The notes below the pieces were generated by a model. The model did no database searches. It saw nothing but the letters and a program-made list of their open reading frames with translations, and had not been told where the DNA came from. The position numbers were made by a program, and so were the translations under genes. A stretch of DNA of 64,000 bases from Marisa cornuarietis (Eukaryota > Mollusca > Gastropoda > Architaenioglossa > Ampullariidae), in the NCBI GenBank assembly GCA_004794655.1, contig SMMW01000148.1, forward strand, positions 930,001-994,000, read 5' to 3'. Shown piece after piece: positions 1-13,200 of this stretch (position 1 is its first letter; each line of letters opens with the position of its first letter).

Positions 1-1250
1 GATCATTCTTCCTTACTTAGCTCCATGTCTGATCATTCTGTCTCACCTAGCTCCATGTCTGATCATTCTGTCTCACCTAGCTCCGTGTCTGATCATTCTG
101 TCTCACCTAGCACCATATCTGATCATTCTGCCTCTCCCACCATCATAGTCGATCATTTTGTTCTTTCTAGCTCCGTGTCTGATCATTCTGTCTCACCTAG
201 CACCATGTCTGATCATTCTGTCTCACCTAGCTCCATGTTTGATCTTTCTGTCTCACCTAGCTCTCCCACCACCATAATCGATCATTTTGTTCTTTCTAGC
301 ATCATATCTGATCATTCGTCCTTACCTAGCACCATGTCTGACCACTCTGTTCTGGCTAGCTCCGTGTCTGATCATTTTGTTTCACCTAGCACCATGTCTG
401 ATCGTTCTGTCTCACCGAGCTTCATGTCTGATCATTCTGTCTCACCTAGCTCCATGTTTGATCATTCTGTCTCCCCTAGCACCATGTCTGATTATTTTGC
501 TTCAACCAGTATGTTGTCCGATCACTTTGCTCTTTCTAGCACCATATCTGATCATTCTGCCTCTCCCACCACCATAATCGATCATTTTGTTCTTTCTAGC
601 ACCATGTCTGATCATTCTGCCTTACCTAGCTCCATGTCTGATCATTCTTCCTTACTTAGCTCCATGTCTGATCATTCCGTCTCACCTAGCACCATGTCTG
701 ATCATTCTGCCTTACCTAGCACCATGTCTGATCATTCTGCCTTTTCCAGCTCCATGGTTGATCACTTTGTTCTTTCTAGCTCCATGTCTGACCATTCTGC
801 TTTACCTATCACAATGTCTGATCATTTTTCCTTACCTAGCACCACGTCTGATCACTTTGTTCTTTCTAGCGCAATTTCTGATCATTCTGCCATAGCTGGC
901 ACCAGGTCTAATAGTTCTGTCTCACCTAGCTCCATGTCTGATCATTCTGCCTTTCCCAGCACCATGGTCGAGCACTTTATTCTTTCTAGCACAATGTCTG
1001 ATCATTCTGCCTTACCTAGCACCATGTCTGATCACTTTGCCCTTTTTAGCTCCATGTCTGACCATTCTTCCTTTCCTATAACCACGTCTGATCACTTTGT
1101 TCTTTCTAGCACCATGTCGGATCATTCCACTTTACCTAACGCCATGTCCGCTCAATTGTCATCCAGCTTAATTTCGGATCATTCTTCCTTACTAAGAACC
1201 ATGTCCAATGAGTTTGTCCTGTCTAACATTATGTCGGTTCCATCTAGCAC
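1..1250 (+). repeat. 30-bp coding repeat block (SDHS unit)
   Basis: About 40 diverged copies of a 30-bp unit encode the pattern (M/I)SDH(S/F)(V/A)(S/L)(P/S)S(S/T). A subset carries the DHFVLSS variant, giving a higher-order alternation of DHS and DHF units. Confidence 0.85.
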
Positions 1251-4200
1251 CATGTCTGTCTATCCTACAACCATGTCGTCTTCAATGGACGGCATGCTGT
1301 CAGTATTTTCGCCAAGACAGACCCTGGAGTTGTCCATGTTACAGTTGACCACCTGGTTACCTCCTGGAAGTGAATCTTTGTTCACTTCCTCTGTACCTCA
1401 GGCTTTCCTGGTGACATCCTCCTTCCCCCAGTCATCTGTCTCTCCTGTGCTCGTCACCGCGACTGTTGTTTTATCAGATTCGTTAATGGCATCGTCTTCC
1501 TCACACTCGTCATCACATATCATAGATACAGTCACCATAATGACACAGTCTGGAACAGAGTCCTCTTTGTTGAGCGAGGTAAAACAGTCTTTGACTTCTT
1601 CTTCACTACTTTTGTCAAAAGTGACATCGGTACAAGACTTCACAACACACCAATTATCACCTGGATTACCTGTAACGACAGAAGTACCCTCGCTTACTCA
1701 TACCTCATCGTCCTCACCTGGCTCCCCAACAGGAATGGTTTCCTCGTCTCTTGTGTCTTCTACAATGCCGTCCTTTTTAGACTATTCTTCGTCTGTCTTC
1801 CACTTTGGTCTTTCCAGGTCAGTATCATCCATGGCTGAAAATGTAGAAGTTTCCTCATATTCTTCACTTTCTTTGAGTGCATTACCGGCTTTGGTAACAT
1901 CAGCGCCAGTTGTGATGACAGTGCTGACATCCAGTGTCGCCTCATTTTATTCTGAGGTTCCAGTAAGTTCATCTGCCGTAAACACATTAAACGACATCGG
2001 GTCCAGTCAGCAAACTCCTGTCGTGCGCTCCTCCATGACAGCCGAGTCAGAATCACCACTGTCATCTATGTGGACGACGTCACCAGTGTCATCGGTTTCA
2101 GCAGTATCACCAGATTCATCAGTGTCATCTATGGGGATAATGTCACCAGTGTCATCGGTTTCAGCAGTATCACCAGATTCATCAATGTCATCTATGTGGA
2201 CAGCGTCACCAGTGTCATCTGTTTCAGCAGTATCACCATTATTACCAATGCTATCAGTGTCTCCAGGGTCGTCTGTGTCGACAGCATTACCATCAATGTC
2301 GACAATACTGTCTGAGTCATTTGTGGTATCAGTGTCACCAGAATCACCAATATCAGCACCACTGATGACTTCTGTGTCTACAGCACTACTAGAACCATCT
2401 TTGTCCATAGTATCACCAGTGTTATTGGAGTCATCGCGGTTGTCATCCGTATCATTACCCCTGTCAGAGCATTCGTCATCACCGGTATTTATGACACAGC
2501 AAGTGCTGTCAGACCTTTCGTCAGCGTCATTATTTTCATCATCGTCGATGACACCTGTGCTGTCTTTGTTATCGGCAGCTCCAGCGCACACTTACTCGTC
2601 TGCTTTGTCGTCTACACAGGGCGTATCAGTTCAGACATCAGCTATGTCCTCGTCGACAACTATAGACGGGCTGAGCAGCACTCCTCACACTTTAGTGTCT
2701 TCGCCCATCTTTAACTCTGTGCCACCAGCTCTGTCATCTACCCTCGACACCAACAACCCATCGTCAAGCCTGTATTCATCGTTTGTTTTTTCTTCTCTTA
2801 CCTCTTCGTCGTCAGTAACATTTCAATCGGAATCATTTCTCTCGACACCCACTGATGTTTCAGTGCCACTGTCTTCAGCATCTCTCCCGAACATGACTTC
2901 GGGTGGGCTAACACCAGCGTTAGTCACTTACTCATCTTCTGGCCAGAGTCTATCATCACTGGACCACGTGACATCTCCTCTGCATTTCTCTTCTGTCTCG
3001 GGTGCCACATCCACTTTGGGGATTTCAGAGCCAGGGGTTGGGACATTACCCACAACAAATTTCTTCTCAGTTTTCTCTAGCATTCCACCATTTTCATCCT
3101 CTCTCGCATCGGTTTTCACCGAACTAAAATCTAGCCACGAGTCTTCTTTCATGGTTAACGCCATTCAAAGTTCGACAAATCTTGTTCCCTCTGCAATGTT
3201 CTCTGAGGCAGTTGTTTCACCTTCGTCATCGTCAGCATTGTCTTTGTCATCGTTAATACAACCTGTTACACTTCAGTCGTCTACAATGCAGGCTTATTTG
3301 TCATCGCCTGGCTCTGCAATATTGTCATCGCCACATTCATTATCGCCAGCAGATTATTTATCATCGTCAGTTTCGTCATTATTTACATCATCAACGTCGG
3401 AAACCTCGTCTTTGTCGCCGTCTCTGTCTTTCACATCACCTGCAGTTCTACCACAGAGCCATTCTTCGTCCCTGTCGTCTACACTGGATATGTCTCTTCA
3501 GACTTCGTCATCGTTGTTTGCTTCTGATGTCCCCCAGACATCAGTCAGAACGATGGTGACACCGCTGTTGCCATATACCACTACAGACTGGACATCTGAC
3601 TCCTTATCAACGATGGCATCGGCTGCACAGTTATCGTCACAGTTGTCCTCACATTTGAGTTTTACAATGACTGGTTCACTTCTCACCAGGTCAGACGAAA
3701 CCTCTGTTGTCGGTAGTTTGTCAGTGCAGAACTTACAAGCATCAGGTATGTCGACAGAAGTAGCTTCCCTTGCCCAATCACCTTTGACTCAGGAGATCAC
3801 AACCGGGTCGCTTACTTTGTATTCCGCGTCATCTGTGATGATGTCGCCGTTATCCTCATCCGCATCTTTTATCTTTTTAGATATGTCCACCTATGTGTCA
3901 GCCTCAATCGACACGTCATCATCACTGATTTCTGCCGCCATGGCAACTTCAGCTTTGGTGTCAGACATGCCAATAAAGTCGACATCGTTGCTAGGGTCCT
4001 TTTCTGGTCTTGCATCTATACAACTGTCAGCTTCCATGTCCGACTCTCCGAGAGAAGCGACACCTTCTCTGCAATCATACTCTGGGCTTTCGTTAACCTC
4101 CCACACAGTTTTGATGTCAGAGAAGTCGACACAAACTTTGTTAGACACACAGATTTTAACAAGGGCTTCGACCGAGAGCATTTCTGTTGGGGCCACATCA

Positions 4201-7200
4201 ACTCAGTATCCATCGACTGAGGTTTCCAGTGCTGTTCGTACGTTGATGACGTCGGACTTTGGTTTAAGCTCCGCAGGAGCGACATCAACGACATCGTTAT
4301 CAACAGACTTGTCGGCGTCTTCCTCGGACGTCAGCCATCAGATCACAGCCACTCCATCACTTCTGTCATCTTTGTCAGTCACTGAGGCTATGACACATGG
4401 GAGTGGGACATTAACAGTAGCCACTCCATCAGTTCTGTCATCTTTGTCAGTCACTCAGGTTATGACACACGGGAGTGAGACATTAACAGTAGCCACTCCA
4501 TCACTTCTGTCATCTTTGTCAGTCACTGAGGCTATGACACATGGGAGTGGGACATTAACAGTAGCCACTCCATCAGTTCTCTCATCTTTGTCAGTCACAC
4601 AGGTTATGACACACGGGAGTGAGACATTAACAGTAGCCACTCCATCAGTTCTCTCATCTTTGTCAATCACACAGGTTATGACACACGGGAGTGAGACATT
4701 AACAGTAGCCACTCCATCAGTTCTGTCATCTTTGTCAGTCACACAGGTTATGACACACGGGAGTGAGACATTAACAGTAGCCACTCCATCAGTTCTGTCA
4801 TCTTTTTCAGCCACACAGGTTATGATACATGGGAGTGGGACATTAACAGTAGCCACTCCATCAGTTCTTTCATCTTTGTCAGTCACACAGGTTATGACAC
4901 ACGGGAGTGAGACATTAACAGTAGCCACTCCATCAGTTCTGTCATCTTTGTCAATCACACAGGTTATGACACACGGGAGTGAGACATTAACAGTAGCCAC
5001 TCCATCAGTTCTGTCATCTTTGTCAATCACAAAGGTTATGACACACGGGAGTGAGACATTAACAGTAGCCACTCCATCAGTTCTGTCATCTTTGTCAGTC
5101 ACACAGGTCATGACACATGGGAGTGAGACATTAATGGTAGCCACTCCATCAGTTCTGTCATCTTTGTCAGTGACTCAGGCTATGACACATGGGAGTGAGA
5201 CATTAACAGTAGCCACTCCATCAGTTCTGTCATCTTTGTCAATCACGCAGGTTATGACACACGGGAGTGAGACATTAACAGTAGCCACTCCATCAGTTCT
5301 GTCATCTTTGTCAGTCACTCAGGTTATCACACATGGGAGTGAGACATTAACAGTAGCCACTCCATCAATTTTGTCACAAGGAAGCGAAACATTAACGTCA
5401 GCCATTTCATCAGTGCTTTCGTCTTCGTCAATTACTGATGATATGGCACAAGAAAGCGGGATGTTAAGAGTCACTTCATCAGTTTTGTCGACATCATCAA
5501 ATACAGAGGTTATGACCCGTGGAAGTGAGACGACAATACCAGCGTTTTCATTCGCTCTTTCGTCATCGTCAAGTGCTGAGGCAATTACACATGGAAGTGA
5601 GATAACAACACCAACCACTTTACTAGCTCTGTCGTCGGTGTCAGTGACTGAAGCTATGACCATCGAAAATGTTACCCCAGGATCCCTGCTTCCCTCTTTG
5701 TCATCTTTGTTGGTGACTGTCATGAGCGAGCCTCCGACTACAGTTTTGTCATCTCTGTCGCTGACTGAATCTAGCGGTTTACTCTCTTCTTTCTTGGCCA
5801 TCCCCCAAACTGTAACACATACAACATCGACATCTTATTCACTGTCATCTTATTTACTGTCACTGTCATCTATGGCGGAACAAAGTCCGACAGTGACAGT
5901 GGCAACATCTCTACCGTCCTTACTTTCCTCGCTAACTGACTTTATAAAAGGTGTCGATATAACACCTGTCAGTACAGCTGCCCCGTCGTCGTCAGGGAGC
6001 GACATCATGAGCGTCACTGCAACGATACTATCGTCTGAACCCCTGTTGTCATCAATGTCAGTGAGCGAGGAAATGTCCAGCCCTAGAATGACTGTTGAAA
6101 CAGTTGATCAACTGTCATCTGCGTCATTGTCTGGATACATGAGTGATTTGACTATCGCTACTGTCATGCCATTAATGTCACCTGTGTCTTTATCTAACAT
6201 GATGACAGAGAAAAGTATAGAGCCAACAACGACAAGGTCCTCAGTGACAGAGATGGGGTCGGAGACTGTCATGACACCATCAGCAGACTTTGCTTTTTTT
6301 TCTTCGCCGCCAGTGACTGACAGCGTGGCCATCACCACAAGGACCTCTTTGTTATCAGTGACTGACATTCTGGCCAGCTTTACTGTGACTCCGTCCCTGT
6401 CAGTGACTGTTTCATCATCACCTTCCTCTTTGTTAATGTCGTCATTATTTTCCTTATCGTCTGCAGAATTCGTTTCTTTGTCACTATCGCCTTCATCTGT
6501 ATCGATGTTTTTGTCATCAGAAGTACCGTCTGTTTCATTGCCCATATCTTTTTCATCGTCTGCAGCTGCGCGACAGACCTACTCGTCTGATGTGTCGTCA
6601 CTGTCACCACTGACATCACTGTCACCACAGTCGCCTACAATGGATTTTTCTCTTCAGACGTCATCGCAGTCCTCTTCAGACACTGAGATTTCCTCATCTG
6701 ACATGTCTGACATGAAATCCAGTGCACTCGTGACAGACTCCACAAACGCCGCTTTCTTGTCGTCGATACCAGTGACCTCCATTCTGACCAGCTCCTCTCA
6801 GTCCAACATTCTGACCAGCTCACCACAGACCAACATTCTGACCAGCTCCTCTCAGTCCAACATACTAACCAGCTCCCCACAGACCAACATTCTGACCAGC
6901 TCCCCACAGACCAACATTCTGACCAGCTCATCACAGACCAATATTCTGACCAGCTCCTCTCAGTCCAACATACTAACCAGCTCACTTCAGACCAATATTC
7001 TGACCAGCTCCCCTCAGACCAACATTCTGACCAGCTCCATTGTGACTCTGTCGATAGATGTTACTGACATTCTTGCCAGCTCCACTCATACATCAATATC
7101 AGTTACTGACATCACAGCAATTTCCAGCGTGACGGAGTTATCTACTAACAGCCTTCCAAGCTCATCAGTGCCCTCCATTAATAACCTTCCCAGCTTCTTT

Positions 7201-10200
7201 ATAACTTCATCGCAACCATTAGATGTCGTTCTGGCCACATCCATGGTGATATCATCTTCATCAGTAACCGACAGCCTAGCAATCTCCACCGTGACGACAT
7301 GGAAACTATCGACTGATAGTCTCCCCAGCTCGACTCTGAAATCATCAATTGACATTGTCGCCATCTCTTCTTTGACGACGTCGTCATCTGTAAGCGACAG
7401 CCTCACCAGCTCTACTGCCAAGTCATCTGTATCATTAAGTGATAGCTTCTCCAGCTTTGTGATGTCATCGTCATCCTCTACTGCCAAGTCATCTGTATCA
7501 TTAAGTGACAGCTTCTCCAGCTTTGTGATGTCATCGTCATCCTCTACTGACATTGTTCCTAGCTCCACTATGACGCTGTCCCAATCAGCGACTGACTTAC
7601 TGGTCAGCTTTACTCTGTCGCCTTCACATCCTGTGACTGACAGCCCATCCATTCCCACTGTCACTTCGTCATTGTCAGAGACTGAGAACGTGCCAACACT
7701 CACTTTGTCCTCACAAACACCACTTACTGGCAGTCTGGCCAGCTTAACTGTGACATCCTCACTTTACTCGACTGACACCATGACAAGCGCCACTTTAATG
7801 CCATCGCTATCCCCGACTGAATATGTGGCTAGCTCCTATGCGGCGTCATTACTACCCTCGACTGACACTCTGGCAGTCTCCATATTGTCATCATCGCTAT
7901 TCAGCTCCACTTGGAAGTCATCTCTATCATTAGCTGACATTCTGGCAGGCTCCATTATAACTTCGTCAGTAGCATTTACTGACAGCATGCCGAGCTCCGC
8001 TTTGATATCATCGCTATCCTCGACTGATGTTGCAGCTAGCTCTACGCTGTCGTCATCGCAATCCTTGAGTACTAGCATATCCACTTCCATGGAGCTATCC
8101 CTGTCATTGCTATCCTTGACTGACACTTTAGCCAGCTTTAATTTAGCATCATCGATATCCTCAACTGACATTGTAGCCACCTCCTCGCTGTCAACTGACA
8201 TTGTAGGCAGTTTTACTGTGTCTGAGAGTGTCACTGTAACTTCATCACTAGTATTTACTGAGAAGCTAGCCAGTTCTACTATGACTTCATCACTAACCTC
8301 GACTGACACTTCAGCCAGTTCCACTTTGACATCAGCACTTTCCTCAAGTGACACTTTTGCGAGCTCCATTGTATTGTCATGGCTATCCTCTACTGACAGT
8401 GTGGCTCTCTCAACTCTGATGTCATCGCTATCCCCAAGTGACACTTTGGGCCGTTCTTCTTTAACGTCAATGCAATCGTTAAGTGACATGGACACTTCGA
8501 CACTTTTCTCGATGAAAACTTCGGTCACTTCTACATTAACCTCATCACTGTCATCGACAGACGTTCTGACCAGCGCGACCGTGACTGGGATCTCCGCTGT
8601 GACGTCACCAGTATTGACTGACAGTGTCAGCTTCACTTGGACGCCATTGCTATCCTCAATAGACAGTTTGGCCAGTTTCACTTGGATGTCATCGCTATCC
8701 TTTACTGACACTGCGCCCAGCTCTACTGTCACCTCATCGCTGCATTCCACTGATAACATTTCCAGCTCCATTTTCACGTCGACGATATTATTAATGGACA
8801 TTCTTGCAGGCTCGACTGTGTCTGCCATGAACTCGCCGGTAACATTTACTGGCAGCCTGACTAGCTCAACTTTGACCTCATCGCTTCTTTCGACTGACAT
8901 TGTGGCTAGCTCTGCATTGACATCATCGCAATCCTCAAGTGATGGCATATCCAGATCTTCTTCGGTGTCATCGCCATCCTTGACTGACGCTTCGGCCAGC
9001 TCCCCTTTGACACCTTCTATACCCTCGTCTGACATTTCGGTCAGTTTCACTTTGACATCATCTCTGTCCTCCACTAATTCTCCTCCAAGCTCGATTCCGA
9101 TATTATTATCAATATTATCCACAGACGTTGCAGCTTTCTCCACTGTGTCGTCGCTGCTGTCTCCATTTGACACTGCGTCTAGTTTCACGTTGACATCACT
9201 GCTATCAGATACTGATATCGCATTCAGCTCTACCTTGCCATCATCGCTATCATCATCTGACATTGTCGCTAGCTCTACTGTGGCTTCGCCCGTTGGATTT
9301 CCTGACAGTCTGACAGGTTTTACTTTGACACCCCCATTACCCTCTACCGACAGTCTCACAACTTCAACTTTAACCTCAACCTTATCCTCGACTGATGTTG
9401 TGGTTAGTATTACATTGACATCATCGCAGTCCTCAAGTGACATCACCGTGAGTGAGAGAATATCTGAAACTTCACCAGTAGTTTTAACTGAGAAGCCGGG
9501 AAGCTCCACTTTAGTATCATCACTATCCTCCACTGACACCTCGACTAGTTCCATTTTGATGTCATCGCTTTCCTTTATTGACACTTCGGCAATCTACACA
9601 TTGAGCTTGTCACAACCGTTAACGGACACTCCAGCCAGCTCAACTTTGACCCTATCGCTATCATCAACTTACATTGTGGCCAGTTCCACTGAGACAGAGA
9701 GCTCCCCTGTGATATCAGCATTAGCAGTTATCGACAGTTTTGTCAGCAACACTTTGGTGTCAACACTAACCCCGACTGACAGTGCGGCTACCGCTACTTT
9801 GACACCGGTGTCCACGACTGACATTTTGGCCAGTTTGATTTTGACATCATCGTCATCAACCACTCCTATCATTTCCAGCTCCACTTTCACGCCTTCAGCC
9901 GACACTCAAGCCAGCTCTACTTTCACATCATCACTAACACCGACAGCAGGTACATCCAGCTCCACCTGGACGCCATCGCTATCTTCCATTGAAACTTCAT
10001 CCACTTCTACTTCCCTCTGCTCACTTTCTTCGACTGATGTCGTAACCAGCTCCATGGTGAATTCACCAGTTGTAACTACTGACATCCTGGCCAGCTCCAC
10101 TTTGAACAACTTGCTATCCTCGACTGACAGTTCAAGTAGTTCCGCTTTCATGTCGTCACTGCCCTCAGTGGATACTTCGGCCAGTTCGCTCTTGACATTA

Positions 10201-13200
10201 TCGCAGTACTCGACTGATACACCATTAAACTCCCCTCTCATGTCATCGTTATCATCATCTGACATTGTCAAGAACTCTGCTGTGGGTTCAACTCTAGGAT
10301 TTACTGACAGTCTTAACGGAATGACATCATCACTACTGTCGATCAACAGTCTGACCACTTTGACCACATCCTTACCCTTGATTGAGAGTCTGACCAGTTC
10401 AGCTTTGACCACATCCTTACCCTTGACTGACAGTCTGACAGTCTTGACTGACAGTCTGACCACTTCAACTTTGACATCATCGTTAACCTCGACTGACAGT
10501 CTGTCCACTTTAACTTTGATTCCTTCCCTACTCTCGACCGACAGTCTTACCCCTTCAACATTGACTACATCCCTATCCTCGACTGACAGTCTGGTCCCTT
10601 TAGCTTTGACTACATTCTTACCCTTAACTGACAGTCTGTCAACTTTAACTTTGACTGAATCCGTACCCTCGACTGACAGTTTAACCACTTCAAGTTTGAC
10701 ATCATCATTAACCTCGATTGACAGTGTGCCCCTTTCAACTTTGAAGTTATCGATATTCTCGACTGACAGTCTTACTCCTTACTCTTTGACATCATTGCTT
10801 CCCTCAACTGATAGTCTGACCATTTCACCTTTGATGTCATCGTTAACCTCGACTGACAGTCTGTCCACTTCAACTTTGACTCCTTCCCTGCTCTCGACCG
10901 ACAGTCTTACCCTTTCAACATTGACTACATCCCTATCCTCGACTGACAGTCTGGTCCCTTTAGCTTTGACTACATTCTTACCCTTAACTGACAGTTTGTC
11001 AACTTTAACTTTGACTACATTGTTAACCATGACTGACAGTCTGACGCCTTCAACTCTGACTACATCCTTACCCTCGACTGACAGTTTGACCCCTTCAACT
11101 TTGACTACATTCTTATCCTCTAGTGAGAGTGTGACCCCTTCCCCTTTGACGTCATCGACAACCTCGACTGACAGTTTGACCCTTTCAACATTGACGTCAT
11201 CATTAACCTCGACTGACAGTCTGTCCACTTTAACTTTGACTCCTTCCCTACTCTCGACCGACAGTCTTACCCCTTCAACATTGACTACATCCCTATCCTC
11301 GACTGACAGTCTGGCCCCTTTAGCTTTGACTACATTCTTACCCTTAACTGACAGTCTGTCAACTTTAACTTTGACTACTTTGTTAACCATGACGGAAAGT
11401 CTGACCCCTTCAACTTTGACTACATCCTTACCCTTAACTGACAGTCTTTCCACTTTTACTTTTACTCCTTCCCTAATCTCGACCGACAGTCTTACCCCTT
11501 CAACATTGACTACATCCTTACCCTCGACTGACAGTTTGACCCCTTTACCTTTGACTACATTCTTATCCTCTAGTGAGAGTGTGACCCCTTCCCCTTTGAC
11601 GTCATCGTCAACCTCGACTGACAGTTTGACCATTTCACCTTTGACATCATCGTTAACCTCGACTGAGAGTCTGTCCACTTTAACTTTGACTCCTTACCTA
11701 ATCTCGACCGACAGTCTAGCCCCTTTAGCTTTGACTACATCCTTACCCTCGACTGACAGTTTGATCCCTTCAAGTTTGACTGCATTCTTATCCTCTAGTG
11801 AGAGTTTGACCATTTCCCCTTTGACGTCATCGTTAACCTTGACTGACAGTCTGACCCTTTCAACATTGACGTCTTTGCTAACCTCGATTGACAGTTTGAC
11901 CACTTTAACTTTGACATCATCGATATTCTCCACTGACAGTCTGACTTCACCTTTGACATCATTGCTACCCTTAGCCGACAGTCTGACCACTTCAATTATG
12001 ACGTCATCGTTAACCTCAACTGACACTCTGACCCTTTCAACCTTTACGTCATTGTTAACCTCGATTGAAAGCCTGACCACTTCAACTTTGACGTCACCGT
12101 TATCCTCGACTGACAGTCTGACAGCTTTAACTTTGACTACATTCTTATCCTCTATTGACAGTGTGACCACTCCACCATTGACTACATCCTTATCCTTATC
12201 TGACAGTCTAACCCCTTCAACTTTCACATCATCGTTAACCTCGACTGACAGTTTGACCTATTTAGTGATGACGGCATCCTTACCCTCGACTGATAGTCTG
12301 ACCACTTCTAGTTTGACATTGACCGACAGTGTGAACCCTTCAACTTTGACGTCATCGTTAATCTTGACTGAAAGCCTGACCCCTTCGACTTTGAGTACTT
12401 CTTTACCATTGACTGATAGTCCGACCCCTTTAACTTTGACATCATCACTACTCTCGACTGAAAGTCTGACCCCTTCAACGTTAACCTCGACTGACAGTCT
12501 GACACCTTCAACTTTGATGTCGTCGTTAACGTCGAGTGACAGTCTGGCCACTTCACTTTTGACCACATCCTTACCCTGGTCTGAAAGTGTGACCACTTCA
12601 CCTTTGACAGCATCGTTAACCTCAAATGACAGTCTGACCACTTCTAGTTTGACCGTGATTGACAGTGTTAGCCCTTCAACTTTGACGTCATCGTTAACCG
12701 TGACTGACAGTCTGAACCCTTCGACTTTGACTACATCCTTACCCTCGACTGACAGTTTGACCACTTCAAGTTTGACTACATTCTTATCCTCTAGTGAGAG
12801 TGTCACCACGTCTACTTTGACGTCATCGTTAAGCTCGACTGACACTCTGACTCTTTCAACCTTTACGTCATTGTTAACCTCGACTGAAAGCCTGGCAACT
12901 TTGACGTCATCTCTATCCTCGATTGAGAGTCTGACCCCTTTAACTGTGACATCATCACTACTCTCGACTGAAAGTCTGACCCCTTCAACGTTGACGTCAT
13001 CGCTCCCCTCCAGTGACAGTCTAGCGGCTTCACGTTTGACTACATCCTTACCCTGGACTGAAAGTGTGACCACTTCATCTTTAACAGCAACGTTAACCTC
13101 AAATGACAGTCTGACCACTTCAACGTTGACGTCATCCTTTCCCTTGATTGACAGTCTGGACACTTCAACGTTGACGTCATCGTTAACCATGACTGACAGT

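Noticed and set aside
7836..9584. Long minus-strand frames opposite the giant mucin-like frame (also 4455-5144, 10779-11678, 12258-13838)
   Set aside because: They are antisense shadows of repeats whose period is a multiple of 3; the sense strand is open continuously while the antisense is broken into many pieces.
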